A stretch of DNA of 64,000 nucleotides from Athripsodes cinereus (GCA_947579605.1 OX388313.1:26353214-26417213); one strand, 5' to 3'. Positions 47,937 to 59,577 are shown, counted from the first letter of the stretch. The notes: generated from the sequence alone by a model not told the origin. Program-made: numbers and translations.

Positions 47937-48092
47937 ACTTTTGGGTTAGTTGGAAGAGATCGCGCCTTTGCGATAAACTCGCCCTCTGTATATTGATTGT
48001 ATTTAATTTGAATGTATACCTTTTATGTAATTGTTTTTAATCAATGTACAGTAAAGAATGAATAAATCAAATAAATAAATAAAAAAAATACA
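47937..48092 (+). mobile_element. LINE-H 3' end with AAAT-repeat tail
   Basis: GGGTTAGTTGGAAGAGATCG, CGCCTTTGCGATAAACTCGC, CTCTGTATATTGATTGTA, TCAATGTACAGTAAAGAATG, then (AAAT)n. The same 3' sequence occurs in the opposite orientation at 49,411-49,560, and a related one at 57,225-57,640. Confidence 0.7.
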
Positions 48093-48609
48093 AATTTACG
48101 ATTATTTATAGATGGTGATGGGACCATTCACTTATAAAGAGAGATAAAATGAATGAAAAAAAAACATCATAAATATTTTACTTTAGTTGTGATGGGTTTG
48201 TAATTGGATGAACAGAAATAGTAGCGAGCGGAAATTATAGTAATCAAAACATTTGAGCAAAAACTCAACAACACTCGTGAAGGGAATTGAGTACTTAAAA
48301 GTGAGCTTTTATAATAATCGATTTGTTAGCACATGATGGATTGAATAATATTTATTATATTAATAGTGATCGATAAATTATTGGATTGCAACCATCAAAA
48401 TATTTCTATCACGAAATGCTTGCCATGTTTTTTTTTTTTCACAGTAGGTACTCCTTTTTAATAATAATTATTACAACATTCAAGTGCAGATTTGAGAGGT
48501 ATGACCACTGATAGGTATTTTTGGTCCTAAATTGGATCCGGGTAGTAGATATATATCAACCATAAGATTCTTTGCCCACTCATTGCTTTTGACAAGTAGA
48601 TATTTTATC
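48093..48609. other. noncoding stretch
   Basis: AT-rich, nothing recognised. Confidence 0.4.
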
Positions 48610-48800
48610 CATGGAGTTCCCAGCATAGGTTTTCCACTCTTTTCTGTTAGTTTTGAATATCCTGAAAAGCAGAAATTCGTAAAGCATACCAGTAAGACAT
48701 TTAAAATCTTCAGTTTAGCGACGATGTGTCATCCCGAAAATCTGTACTTCTTTTGGTATGGAGACGACGACGACAGCAACTAGTCAGCTGGCTTCGCCAA
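48610..48800 (+). repeat. R240 repeat, diverged
   Basis: CCATGGAGTTCCCAGCATAG head, CTGTTAGTTTTGAATATCCTG, CATTTAAAATCTTCAGTTTA, GCGACGATGTGTCATCCCG, GGTATGGAGACGACGACGAC. Confidence 0.55.
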
Positions 48801-49410
48801 TATTGTGAGAATTGTTGTGTACCTTCAAAAGAAATAAATAAATTCTAGACGAGAGGAAATTAGGGCAGGTAATATTGTTACGAATAAAATGAATTTCATA
48901 TTGTTATAAAAAAATGTAATATCGCGATGAAAATATTCATTTTCAGAAATGAAACAAATAATAAAATAACATAAATATGAAGTGGGAAAGAGTAGATCAG
49001 TAAAGATATTAATATCTCTATTAGGGAGGAAAAATACTGTGATAATGATTTCAATTGTATATTATATAATTGTTTTCTTGTTTTAAAATGATTAAAGAAA
49101 AATATCATAATCAAAATTATATTTATTGTTCAATATTCTCGCTGACACTTATTCAAAATAAACAATAAAAAATCAAATCAGCTATTTAAGTAGGTAGTTA
49201 GCACAATAAAATATTCATTAATTAAGGAAAATCAATATTATTATAACATTGTACATATAATATTCTTCAACATCAGCACAAAACATTGATCGGCAAATTC
49301 CAATAAAAATTACTTTATAATAATCATATAAAATGATTTGTTGCAGTAGACTTGATACACGACAATGAACCTTAGTAAGGAGTCATATTACATCGACGTA
49401 TAATTATATT
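48801..49410. other. noncoding stretch
   Basis: AT-rich, nothing recognised. Confidence 0.4.
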
Positions 49411-49865
49411 ATTTATTTATTTATTCATTTTTTACTGTACATTGATTACAAACAATTACATAAAAGGTAAACAATCAAGTTAGATACAATCAATATACAG
49501 ACGGCGAGTTTATCGTAAAGGCGCGATCTCTTCCAACTAACCCAAATTACAAATCCCGGTGTATATTTTTTCAACACTCCCACAAATATTTTAACCCGTC
49601 TTTAAACATTTACATTGCACATCTTCCATTTATTTACACAATTATTGAGCAAGACATATGAAAAATCATACATTCTAAGTCCCATCATACTTTGGGCAGG
49701 TTCTAGGATAAATAAACTGTCACAAAATTTGTATGGAAACTGATTATACAAATAAGTCATTGATTCTCTAAGTTTTGTCAAAATAATGTTATTAAAAAAA
49801 TTTGTTGAATTAATATCAAAACGGGAGTAAAAATAAAATGACTTTTTCACATGAATTGTACATCA
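49411..49865 (-). mobile_element. LINE-H 3' end with a possible coding remnant
   Basis: The minus-strand 3' end matches 47,937-48,092 in reverse (plus-strand ATTTATTTATTTATTC tail, then TTTACTGTACATTGATTACA and GGCGAGTTTATCGTAAAGGC). Upstream on its own strand, an 82-codon frame (49,602-49,850) has no ATG and no recognised domain (DINSTNFFNNIILTKLRES). It could be the C-terminus of the LINE-H protein, but I cannot confirm that. Confidence 0.55.
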
Positions 49866-50394
49866 AATTACATTTTCAATACTTTTTACAATATCTATAA
49901 AAATTATAGCAATGTTATTTACAATTTTTTGACGATTTGGTGATTATTTCCTGGTAGTAGCAGGGTTGAAGGCTAGTTATATTCTCATTTCCCGTAATAA
50001 AATATTATTTTCACCTAGTTTTGATGACAATACCATAATTATAATATAATAATTTATTATAGTGCTCAGTAAATTCCATTGATATGTTTGTATATCGACA
50101 GTGAGTTCAAACAATTTTATTTAATAAGCATTTAATTAATGCAATAATTGTCTGACCTCGTTTGACTCCAAAGCTTGCTTACTAAGATGTTTGATTATTT
50201 ATTGAGTTTAAAATATTTCCTTTTTGTTTTATTTGACACGATGTGTCTTTTAATAAAAATTTCCTAGATTAAAAAATTATCTTCTTCTGGGGAAAACTTT
50301 TACGCTCTATTTTACATTCTAGTTTATTAGCTTATTACCCTATCCGTGGATTTCCTGGATGAGAATATATATTCCACTCTCGCCATTTCTAGGT
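49866..50394. other. noncoding stretch
   Basis: AT-rich, nothing recognised. Confidence 0.4.
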
Positions 50395-50460
50395 CTTTTT
50401 CTTCTTCATCATGAGTCGTTTTGGGTCCCTCCGACATTGACTTTGAGTTGCGAGAATGCG
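50395..50460 (-). mobile_element. RTE-E 3' fragment
   Basis: Plus-strand CTTCTTCATCATGAGTCG then TTTTGGGTCCCTCCGACATT parallels the RTE-E 3' end at 40,473-40,556 (CTTCTTCTTC..GGGTCCCCCCGACGTTG). Confidence 0.45.
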
Positions 50461-50626
50461 TTTATATTCCTGGCCGATCTTCTTTTGGGTCAAGCCTATT
50501 CCATTTTATCGTCTCCAAGTTTTCATTCCAAAATTATACGTGCCCACACCATTAGTTACACTTGAGGTTTTAAAATAATATAATTCTCAGTTCCCTTAAT
50601 TAATGAAGGATGTATAAATTTTTGTT

Positions 50627-50795
50627 CTTCTTACGCCATTCAACGCTCCATCTTAGATTACATGGTAGAAAAAAGTTTCTTCCATTCAGAGAGCTTCTGC
50701 ACCAATTTATCCATCCCTTTGTACGACATTCCTGACGATGTACGATGTCGTTGTTATAGAAACGATGTACTTATTATGAAAGAGAGTGGAAAAAT
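50627..50795 (-). mobile_element. RTE-B fragment, diverged
   Basis: CATTCAACGCTCCATCTTAG, CTTCCATTCAGAGAGCTTCT, TACGACATTCCTGACGATG and GTCGTTGTTATAGAAACGAT match the plus-strand order of the 17,238 copy. Confidence 0.6.
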
Positions 50796-51604
50796 ATTAA
50801 AATACCATAGTAATATTAGCAGACAGTAAACCATAGTTATATTAAATGTAGGCAGCAAAAATATGAATTAAGTATTTTAATATGTTCAAGTAAGCTCGCG
50901 AGAAACATAAAATTCGCGAATTTTCCACACTTACTTATAAGTAGTTTCATGGTCAAATAGTTGCGTTTAAAGAGCGGTGAGAAGATATTGTACTATTAAT
51001 TTATTATTACTTGCCTAGCAGCAGTAACTAGTCAGGGTAAATCTTGTTGCAGACGGGAAATAGCGATATGTAATACCTACCTATCTATATAATATGTAGG
51101 TATGTAATGTATGTACAACGCTGAAGGTCATCTGAGTGAATTTGTAATTATCTATAATAATTCTCTGTAGGCAGAGCTAGACATTAACTAGGAACTGGGA
51201 TTAATGGATTAACGAGTTAATTAGCATCAGTTTTTAAGTTTTTTTTTTTTTTACGCGGCGGCAGAATTGCCATCCACACTTCTCAGCATTATACAACAGA
51301 TAAGTCTCCATATGATCAGTCATGGTCACACAAAAACTTAACAGTCTAATGCCGGGAAAAATTCACCTATCCAGATATACAGGATATCAAAGGATTAGGC
51401 TCAGAACGCGGGTTCTAAATACCAGCGTTGTGCCTGTAATATCTGTGTTCAAAAACTTTTTTACAATATTACAAGTGTTTATTATAATAGATTTATTTTA
51501 CTAACTTTATAGTAATTCTCATTATTATTATTTTTTATTTAATCTTTATGGATCATACAGTTATAACAATAAATATAACAATTAAATAAAATAATGAGCA
51601 AGTC
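50796..51604. other. noncoding stretch
   Basis: AT-rich. A poly-T run followed by ACGCGGCGGCAGAATTGCC lies at 51,240-51,270 and is unassigned. Confidence 0.4.
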
Positions 51605-51715
51605 AATTTAACATCATCCCGATTGTCTTAATTTTTATCGGTACGGAGACGAAAACCTGCATGTTTATCAGTCATATAAAGTTAATCTACCGGATACATA
51701 CCCATTTTTGGGTTA
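51605..51715 (+). repeat. R240 repeat, diverged 3' half
   Basis: TTAACATCATCCCGATTGTC, TTTTTATCGGTACGGAGACG, AAAACCTGCATGTTTATCAG, ending near CATACCCATTTTTGGG. Confidence 0.5.
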
Positions 51716-51800
51716 TTTGTTTATTTATTCTTTTTGCACGCAATTATTTGATAAACCACAGAGTTAACAAAATAATATAAAATATTAAAATGTTATGAAA
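51716..51800 (-). mobile_element. LINE-I 3' end
   Basis: Plus-strand GTTTATTTATTCTTTTTGCA and GTTAACAAAATAATATAAAA are the complement of the LINE-I end at 14,900-14,985. Confidence 0.55.
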
Positions 51801-52089
51801 TAAAGACAGATTTTTTTTAAACTTTTAACTCTGAAAAAGCTTTCATTACAATATGTGTCATTTTTTGTTTTTAGCCTCCCGACTATTTCGCGCTTCGAAT
51901 CTTTTTTGATCAAAAAGATCTTAAGTTAAACTAAATTTAAATTCTTCTTTAGTTGGATTATATTTTCAATAACGACGTAACGAGTAATGAAATTATCTTT
52001 TTTCTTAACAGTTCAACAATAGGCGATTGAATTCATTCATTCATACAATCAAGTGAAGATATAACATAAAATACAAATGAAAAATTTAA

Positions 52090-52316
52090 AAAGATGGAGC
52101 TAGTCCCAAATTAATACATGAATCTTCCATCATGGGTACTGAGGTCATGCATATACAATGTACAAAACACTTATACCTAAATACAAAACCCAGACCCAGA
52201 ACTATTTGAAAAATATCGTGATTCATTTTGCTCTGTCCAGGAATTTAACCCTGAACCTCGTGACTCAAAGGCAAGAGCGTTACCTCTACGCCACCGCACG
52301 GGCCACCTAAAAAGTG
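52090..52316 (-). repeat. S2 tRNA-like SINE
   Basis: On the minus strand it begins GTGGCCCGTGCGGTGGCGTA with an A-box-like TGGCGTAGAGG. It then has GAGGTTCAGGGTTAAATTCC, a B-box-like region, and a body ending GGGACTAGCTCCATCTTTTT. A truncated copy is inserted in the RTE-B piece at about 57,020-57,115. Confidence 0.6.
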
Positions 52317-52639
52317 ATTTAGGGCGTGTGGCATACCTCATCACGCGATTAACTGAGTTAATATAATTATTGATTAACAATGGCTAGTTCTATTCTATCT
52401 ATAGGTAACAATAATCACATTATTGTACCTACTTAAAGTGTATTTGGCACGGCTGTGATTAACAATAATAATAACATAATTAATAATTTGTTGGCAAACA
52501 AGTTTTCATATGTCAATGACATACTGATAATAATAATTGTATTACTCTGATGAGCTAGTTGAAAAAAAGTTCATGAAAATAGTATTATTATGTTGAAAAA
52601 AAACCGAACACACGTCGTGCAAGTTATCCGGACAACAGT

Positions 52640-52995
52640 CACAGATATCAGAAACCATCTACATGGACAAATTCGTTTAAATATTTAGACTCTGTTATGT
52701 GAAAGGGCAGAGTGGATGAGGTCCTCATCATCATGAGCATGTAGCTAGCAGAGTAAATGCTGCATGGACGAAACAGCGCTCCCTTTTTAGAGTGCTTTGT
52801 GACAAGAAAGTCCCAATTAAAATAAAAGAACATGTCTATAACAGCTGTCTGACCCATTATGACGTAGGTACGCCTCAAGAGTGTTGGACGACGACAAAAA
52901 GCCAGGAGCAAACTTATACACTGATGAAATGAAGATGTTAAGATGGGTTGGCGAAGTGACCAGATTGGATATTGTGTTCGTCTCTTTTATATTGT
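52640..52995 (+). pseudogene. degraded RTE-G reverse transcriptase remnant
   Basis: Pieces in shifting frames read SRVNAAWTKQRSLFRVLCDK, KVPIKIKEHVYNSCLTHYDV, CWTTTKSQE and TDEMKMLRWVGEVTRLD. In RTE-type proteins these blocks follow the reverse transcriptase core in this order (KVPxKLKxxVY, AExW, EMxMLRWxxGVTRxD). At least two frameshifts are needed. Confidence 0.7.
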
Positions 52996-53879
52996 TAATA
53001 ATTGTATGTACTATCCGGAGTGTATAACTGTCTAATAAATTAATGATAATCTTAAAAAATGCTTGATACAAAGTCTATATAATAAAATATAAAAGGTATG
53101 TAAAATAAATGAGATAAAAAAAATTGGGAATTCTAATTGCATACAATATTTTTTCTAGATTCCATATTAGGTAAAAAATATGTATACATCGTTAAAAAAA
53201 AAAAAATTTATAAAGTCGTCTTTTTTCCAATGAATAAACATTATCTCAATAATAAAGACTTCTGCAAGTAAAAACTGTATCCTAGCTCATACAATATATT
53301 ATCTATAAATTATTGAAAAATAAGGATGTTATATACTCAATATTATCAAAACATAAAAGAAAAAGTTATGTATACGATGATTGGTTAAAAGAAAAAAAAA
53401 TATAATAATATATCTTAATAAGGAAGAAAATAGTTATGTAAATTCATACAAAAAGTAAAAAGTATTACTTTGCAAAAAATATCAAGATAGTTGGAACCCT
53501 TTGGACTTTGAGAGTATATAATAATATGGTAAGACCAAAGTTTATCCTTATGCGATATGGTGTTTTATTTTTATTGTAGATATTTTTTTAGTATTATTTG
53601 TAAGTAAAATTGACAAGATTTACAATCAATGTGATATATGGTTTCCTTCATATCGATCTTTGCGTGGTACATAAATAAGACGACAGCATTTGTACTTTGA
53701 GAAGTGCTACTAAATACCTACTCCGTAGGAGTGTTGTGCAAAATATAAATTATTACAATCGATTTTATTCTATTTATCCACAATCAACAATATATTCACT
53801 ACACGTGGAGTGCCACGTCAAGAATAGATCTGCCATTATTTTCTATGAGTATTTTGTTAAAAACAGGTTTTCGTACGAT
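52996..53879. other. noncoding stretch
   Basis: AT-rich, nothing recognised. Confidence 0.4.
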
Positions 53880-53996
53880 CTCACGCATAAGACAATAAGC
53901 ATCTGAAATTCAACGACGAGGTATGCCACCCATTCTGAATGTGTTCTTATTTAATTGGCATAGAGAAAACACTTGTGGGAGATGGCATGATGGGGA
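53880..53996 (+). repeat. R240 repeat, centre and 3' end
   Basis: CATCTGAAATTCAACGACGA, GGTATGCCACCCATTCTGAA, then CACTTGTGGGAGATGGCATG. The segment between the last two blocks is shortened. Confidence 0.6.
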
Positions 53997-54932
53997 GGAT
54001 TAAATCATATTTAAAATACGCATTTTGTCAATTGATTATTTCAAAACGATGATGAATTGATTGAAGAGATTATGTATGTGAAAAAAAAAACAGCTTTTCT
54101 ATCCACAGAATTCCTGAACGTTTTTGTTCACATTGAAACGTCCTTATGAAGAATCTATCAGAAAGATTTGAATATCATAAGAAATGAGAACTCATTTAGC
54201 ACTAAGATTCGAGGAGAAATTTTCGTACTACGTTCTTTAATTGCATAATAAATGACTGAATTAATGTAAATATGTACATATCTGAAAGTGATTTATTGAT
54301 AATAAAGCAGAAAAAAGCTTATATCGATATAAGGATGAAAAACAAGTAAGCCTTAAATAAACTGTCTTAAAAAATAATCCAATAAAACTTTCACGCACAT
54401 CGCTAAATCGAGTAATATGATTTTATATGTGCCTATGGTATTTTACATTCTAATAGTTTTATCGTTTACTTATAGATTATCTATGGTTGTTGTTGGCTAC
54501 CATAGATAAATAATCAGATACGCATAGTAGAAGCGCAATTCAAAGATATTATTTCTACAACGTTTATTCCGCGCTTTTGAGTAGGTGCGATTAGTAAAAT
54601 ATAAATCCGTGATCCAAGCAACGATTGTTAAAGTTCGCCATCTCGCTGTTAAAAAGAATTATTAAGAACGTAGGTACAGGTCTCGCTGAGTAAATTATTA
54701 TTGTTCTATAAATATGTATGTAATATAATAAAACTTGGTAGATAGATAGTCATGTTGAAGGCAGTGGAGTATGACAGTCATGCAGCCAGAACGTGAACAC
54801 GCAATGTCACGAAGATGCTAGAGCACTGATTCTACTATCATATTGTGAAGATAGAAGATACGTAGGTACTATCACATACAAACAATATGTGAATAGATTG
54901 AATATGCAATAGCAAAAATAATTAGATGAAAT
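53997..54932. other. noncoding stretch
   Basis: AT-rich, nothing recognised. Confidence 0.4.
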
Positions 54933-55316
54933 CGAAATGAGTGTCTATATCGCTTTATATGGAAAATAGTCTATTATTCGATATTCTATATTTTCAAGTG
55001 TAACTTTGTGGAAATACATTATAAAAGATAATATTTAAATTAAAACACTGTTTAATTCCACTAATCTCATAGTGGAATTAAACAGTGTTTTAATTTAAAT
55101 ATTATCTATTATTCGCTGTAACACTGCCAGATGACGTGTCTACGTTAGAACGAAATGAGTGTTTATATCGCTTTATATGGAAAATAGTCTATTATTCGCA
55201 GTAACACTGCCAGATGACGTGTCTACGTTAGAACGAAACGAGTGTCTATATCGCTTTATATGGAAAATAGTCTATTATTCGCTGTAACACTGCCAGATGA
55301 CGTGTCTACGTTAGAA
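54933..55316. repeat. 83-bp tandem repeat, three copies, the first interrupted
   Basis: Units begin CGAAAYGAGTGTYTATATCG and contain GGAAAATAGTCTATTATTCG, GTAACACTGCCAGATGACGT and GTCTACGTTAGAA. Copy 2 is 55,151-55,233 and copy 3 is 55,234-55,316, nearly identical. Copy 1 (54,933-54,980 plus 55,116-55,150) is split by 135 bp. The sequence CTATTATTCG is present on both sides of the interruption. Confidence 0.85.
55026..55107. repeat. 82-bp palindrome with perfect 36-bp arms
   Basis: Arms 55,026-55,061 and 55,072-55,107 are exact reverse complements (outer end AGATAATATTTAAATTAAAA, inner end TTTAATTCCAC) around the 10-bp loop TAATCTCATA. It lies inside the sequence interrupting copy 1 of the tandem repeat. 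Confidence 0.9.
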
Positions 55317-55408
55317 CTTGGCTCGTTTTATGGGGATCGCTGAAAAAATAATCGTTAAGATAATTATATTTATTCACTGTGTCGGTGTTTAGGTAGTAGA
55401 ATTCCATA

Positions 55409-55815
55409 TCGAAATAAACAAAACAAGCGTTTTATTCTACTAATGATTTAATTTGTGAGAGAGACGTCTTTCGTCTTTTTTTTTTTATTTATTTTTTTTT
55501 TTTTTATTTTATTTTTTTTTTTTTAAAAAAAAGATATATGTGGGTTTTGTTATAAACCCAAATACAACCTTATACACCTTTCACAGTAAGCTAAAAGCTT
55601 GTGTCGTGAAAGGGGAGTTTGCCGGCACCTGGGATCGAACCACGGTCCCCTTGTTCACGAGGCCGAGACTCTACCTCCAGACTACCGACGAACTCATCTT
55701 ATGAGGACATTGTCAACCATTGTCAAGAGATTGACAATGTCCTCGTAAGACGAAAGACGTCTCTCTCACAAATTAAATCATTAGTAGAATAAAACGCTTG
55801 CTTTGTTTATTTCGA
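55409..55815. mobile_element. fold-back MITE with about 86-bp arms, interrupted by an S1 SINE
   Basis: The left arm (55,408-55,477, continuing at 55,701-55,716 after the SINE) and the right arm (55,731-55,816) match as reverse complements at 84 of 86 positions, with a 14-bp loop. The outer ends are TCGAAATAAACAAA and TTTGTTTATTTCGA, flanked by TA on both sides. This suits a Tc1/mariner-type TA target, though that is inferred. The interior has GAGAGAGACGTCTTTCG, shared with the 106-bp element at 30,516. Confidence 0.75.
55478..55697 (-). repeat. S1 tRNA-derived SINE, copy 2
   Basis: Same order as the 3,477-3,664 copy: plus-strand poly-T, TATAAACCCAAATACAACCT, CTTTCACAGTAAGCTAAAAG, GGGATCGAACCACGG (complement of the B box), CGAGACTCTACCTCCAG. 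Short flanking repeats (CGTCTT on the left, CATCTT on the right) suggest where it entered the fold-back element. Confidence 0.75.
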
Positions 55816-56932
55816 TAATTATATTTCTTATTATTTCTGGAAAAAATTAAATTGATACAATATTACTTTTTGGTTAACGTTACTTTGAGTAAATTAGATT
55901 ACTTTTATTTTTAACTCATTAAAAAAAGATAATAATAATATGTACTACATTATGAGATTTTCTGTAAATGGTAATTTTTTTATAGTTATTTATAAAAAAC
56001 CTGTCAGAATGTCTAACAAATAATATTAAAAGTTAAAAACAGTAACGACCAATATAATATTTTCTAAATGACTGGAAAAATTTAGCACATCCCTATACAC
56101 ATTATTCTCATTTGCCTATTTGAATAAAATAGAGTGAATGACATTTTTGCGTTATGTGATCTTAAACCAACTCTAATAAAACTTTCATACAAACATATCA
56201 GAATTCTTGCTATTTCATTCACTGCAAATTGAATAAATTCAAATCAAAATATATGTTTTTTTTGAACATCCAAAACACCACGTTCTCTTAACATACGAAT
56301 TGCTATGGATTGAATAAATTTAAAACAGAATGCATAAGCATTTTTTGTACATAATTAATAAAATTTTATTGAATAATATTAATAATAAAGCAATCTAAAC
56401 GGGAAATGATAACGAAACAAGAAATAAACCATATCATATCCTTCTAGCGGTTGAATCAGTTGCCTAATGGTTCAAGTTTAAGGCTAAAATATAGGTAGTA
56501 ATACAATATAATAGGAACAGAATATTGTACAATAAGGTATACCTATTTATCATATTATGGTTCGTTACCCGCACTGCCACAATACAATACACATACATTT
56601 ATAATAAACGCTAGATACACAATCATAATTATGTATTATAAAATGCACATTGTACAATATATATCTAATCGCTCCATTCAAGACCTTGATGAGAAACAAA
56701 TGAGAGGTTATGTAAGAATGTTCGTAGCAATTTTCAACCTTTGCATATTGCAATGCCTTCAGTAGCCGTAGTGTAACTGATAACATTCACGACATTGAAA
56801 ATATTATGATAGTCACCAGATTTAAAAGACGCTGAAACAAACCAATATTTTTTTTTAAATACTGTTTAATTCTTGAAGTATGGTAATCTTTCCTCAGATA
56901 TACTTTTTTGTTTGATAACTTCATGACAACTC
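55816..56932. other. noncoding stretch
   Basis: AT-rich. The minus frame at 56,565-56,786 has no recognised domain. Confidence 0.4.
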
Positions 56933-57198
56933 ATCAACATCATCTCGCCCTTAAACTCTCCTCTGCCAGAAACCAGCCTCCTCCATTTAAAGCATCTCTG
57001 CACCAAAGACAATTCACACCGATCGAGCTAGTCCCAAACTGAGATGAATCTTGTATTATGGGTACAGGACGAAACACATATATACAATGCACTAAACACA
57101 CATATATGTGTGATTGAATCACATCTTCCCACGACATTCCTAGCGTTCGATTTTAGTGTCATAGAACGATATATTGTGAAAGATGGACTTTCAGGGCA
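56933..57198 (-). mobile_element. RTE-B fragment carrying an S2 SINE insertion
   Basis: Plus-strand CATCATCTCGCCCTTAAACT, CCAGCCTCCTCCATTTAAAG and, after an insertion, TTCCCACGACATTCCTAGCG match the RTE-B copy at 17,238-17,455. The insertion at about 57,020-57,115 contains GAGCTAGTCCCAAACTGAGA and ATATACAATGCACTAAACAC, a truncated S2 piece (compare 52,095-52,170), bounded by similar AATTCAC and AATCAC. Confidence 0.65.
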
Positions 57199-57224
57199 TT
57201 GGAACCCATGTGGATGAAAGAAAG

Positions 57225-57790
57225 TGCTCATTTATTTATTTATTTATTTTATTCTTCACATTATATTGTACATATTCTGTACATTGGTTACAATATTTCC
57301 TTTCTGCTCCAATTTCCTGTCCCATTCCTTTATTCCCTTCTTGATTGGAGATGATTTATTGCACGTGCTTGAAGCTTTCTTTTTTTTCTTGAAATATCTG
57401 TTTTTTTTTCTCGTGTTTACTACAAAATGTTAATGTTGCATTATACTTTACTAAATAATTTTACAAACTTTGCTGGTTTATTAATTGTAATTGATTTGTC
57501 TGTGTATTGTCATTTGTGTTATAACTGTTTGTTTGTGAAATAAAATAAAATAAAATAAAAAATAATAAAATAGTGTCATAAAAATAACAGTTATACAATT
57601 CAATGTACAGAGGGCAAGTTTATCGCCAACTATCACTAAACATTCTCAAAACGTGGCCCTACCAAGACCATAGTCTCTCTTGTATTACAGAAACTACTGC
57701 TCTTTCCTCAGTGCGCCGATACACAAAATCATTTGTGACGTACCTCATAACACCTTACATAGAAAATCCTTCGAAGACAACTATTTTCTA
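57225..57790 (-). mobile_element. LINE-H-like 3' end with a second LINE tail nested inside
   Basis: The minus-strand LINE end is split. Plus-strand ATTTATTTATTTATTTTATT, GTACATTGGTTAC lies at 57,232-57,293, and ATGTACAGAGGGCAAGTTTA, TCGCC lies at 57,602-57,626. Beyond that a degraded coding piece reads ERLWSW*GHVLRM on the minus strand. Between them a plus-oriented tail, TTTGTGAAATAAAATAAAAT, ends at about 57,570 and belongs to another element. Confidence 0.5.
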
Positions 57791-58424
57791 AACTCAGTAT
57801 TCAGCTTTTGAGCCTTGGTTAGATCCCAAGATACACAGATATAAGGAGGGTTAGAATAATACAAGCATTGAATAAAACTCACCATGTCAACTAACGTATA
57901 AAAATATATTCACGTGCAATTTGAAAAAAAAATACGTTGATATGATTTACTTAAAAAACAATAGCTTCTGTGTTTGTAAACGATTAAATGGTACGAAAAT
58001 TATGCTTACATGCAATTAAGGTGGATGATTCAAAGAAAGACACTGCTGTATGCGTGGAAAAAGAAATGCAACGTAAACATCTATTTCTGTCGAATGATGC
58101 ACATCCATTTAAATCTGAAGTATTTATTGTTTGAAGGTCGCCAAGTTATAATACGTCTTTTCACGAGTTAAATAAACTTATTTGTCCACGTCTTTATTTG
58201 TGAAAAACTACCACAAAATAATAAATATCATTGTGAATTATTTTTGCCTAATGATTTAAAATTTTCGTTACAAAAATACATCAGAATATGTATATAAATA
58301 AAAAATATTTTAAAAAGTATATAATGAAACAGGATTCTAAAGTTCATTTTGTGAATAAATAATACTGAAACATACATTATATGACATCTGTCATACATTC
58401 AGTTGATAAATGTGTAAATGATAA
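57791..58424. other. noncoding stretch
   Basis: AT-rich, nothing recognised. Confidence 0.4.
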
Positions 58425-59277
58425 TATATCTGTCGCCGTCAAATAGTTGAATTAGCCAATTAATTAAATGGCTAGGCGGTTACTAAATTGCCGGTATTCG
58501 ATTGAATGACTGACAGAGGTCTAGCCAGATTTTTTGACGCAACTGTTATCAATGCTAGTCCTACAATGTTAAATTAAGAAAATATATTTATCAATCGGGC
58601 TAGCTTCGATCAGTCAGAATGTTTGGCGCGTCATTGTAATTCAATGAAACGGCTAGCTATTCAATAAACTTGAAAAGTGTGACGTCATCTGACGTTTGCG
58701 CTCCACTTGGCTATTTTGTGTCGATTTCCCATACAAATGAGGGTGTACCTATACAACAAAAATAAGAATAAAAACGATAATTATTTTAACCATTTCCTCT
58801 TTGATTCATCATTTTAAGGGAAAGAAAATTCATTCTTATGGCTCTAATATATTGTTTTATTAATCTTTATCCTGCGGGATATCAGGTCCCCCTGACGTTG
58901 GCGATCACTTTGGCGACAACCTCCCTGTCCTGTACTGCCCTGAACAGGTCATCTACCGTCCTCATTCCGGTCCACTCTTCAATGTTGTGCAGCCAAGACA
59001 TCTGCTTTCTGCCAACTCCCCGTCTTTCCTCTATCGTGCCCTCCAATATAAGTCGGAGGAGACAGAATTGTGATTAAATAACATAATTCCCAAATCATCA
59101 AATCCATCAAATCCCTTACATACGAATCTGTACATAATTGAAACTTTCAAGCTAGTTCGTGGAGCCCACCGACAGATGGCATACGTTTCGCTTTCCAAGC
59201 GTATTGAATTCTGAAATTTAATTAACCACCTAGCCGTCTAGTAAACTGACTAATCTAACTGTCGGACAGCGACATAT
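58425..59277. mobile_element. non-autonomous DNA transposon with about 60-bp imperfect terminal inverted repeats
   Basis: The left end (ATATCTGTCGCCGTC, then GAATTAGCCAATTAATTAAA and GGCTAGGCGGTTACTAAATT) and the complement of the right end (ATATGTCGCTGTCCGAC, then GATTAGTCAGTTTACTAGAC and GGCTAGGTGGTTAATTAAAT) align over about 60 bp at roughly 70 percent by eye. There is no transposase frame. An RTE-E piece is inserted in the middle. Confidence 0.5.
58870..59055 (-). mobile_element. RTE-E C-terminal coding end
   Basis: The minus-strand frame reads LRLILEGTIEERRGVGRKQM, SWLHNIEEWTGMRTVDDLFR and AVQDREVVAKVIANVRGT before the stop. The 'ILEG.IE.RRG.GRK..SWL.N...W' pattern, ending in an IANVR-type motif, is typical of an RTE-type C-terminus found in many arthropods. 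Confidence 0.8.
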
Positions 59278-59577
59278 CGACAACTACTCTGTACCTATTA
59301 CCAAAGCACGGAGGATGTGTGTGATTAGAAATAAACAAATAAAATAACGTTGAAAGAGCATTGAAAAGAGCTTTATTAATAAATAAAGATTCTATGTAGA
59401 TAAAAATGATAAATGTTTTGTACAACAATAAGTGTGCAATGTAGTGTATAGCTAGCTAACCCTTTACATTATTCGTAAGTACCTACTTCCATACATAATG
59501 TATCTACATCCAGGGAAAACACTACAAAGGACAAGAGTATTAATGCTAGGTAAATATTTCTATGTAGGTACATCGTG
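59278..59577. other. noncoding spacer
   Basis: AT-rich, nothing recognised. Confidence 0.35.

Noticed and set aside
54933..55316. CRISPR-like array
   Set aside because: The three units are contiguous 83-bp tandem copies without unique spacers, in an animal genome. They are satellite-type repeats.
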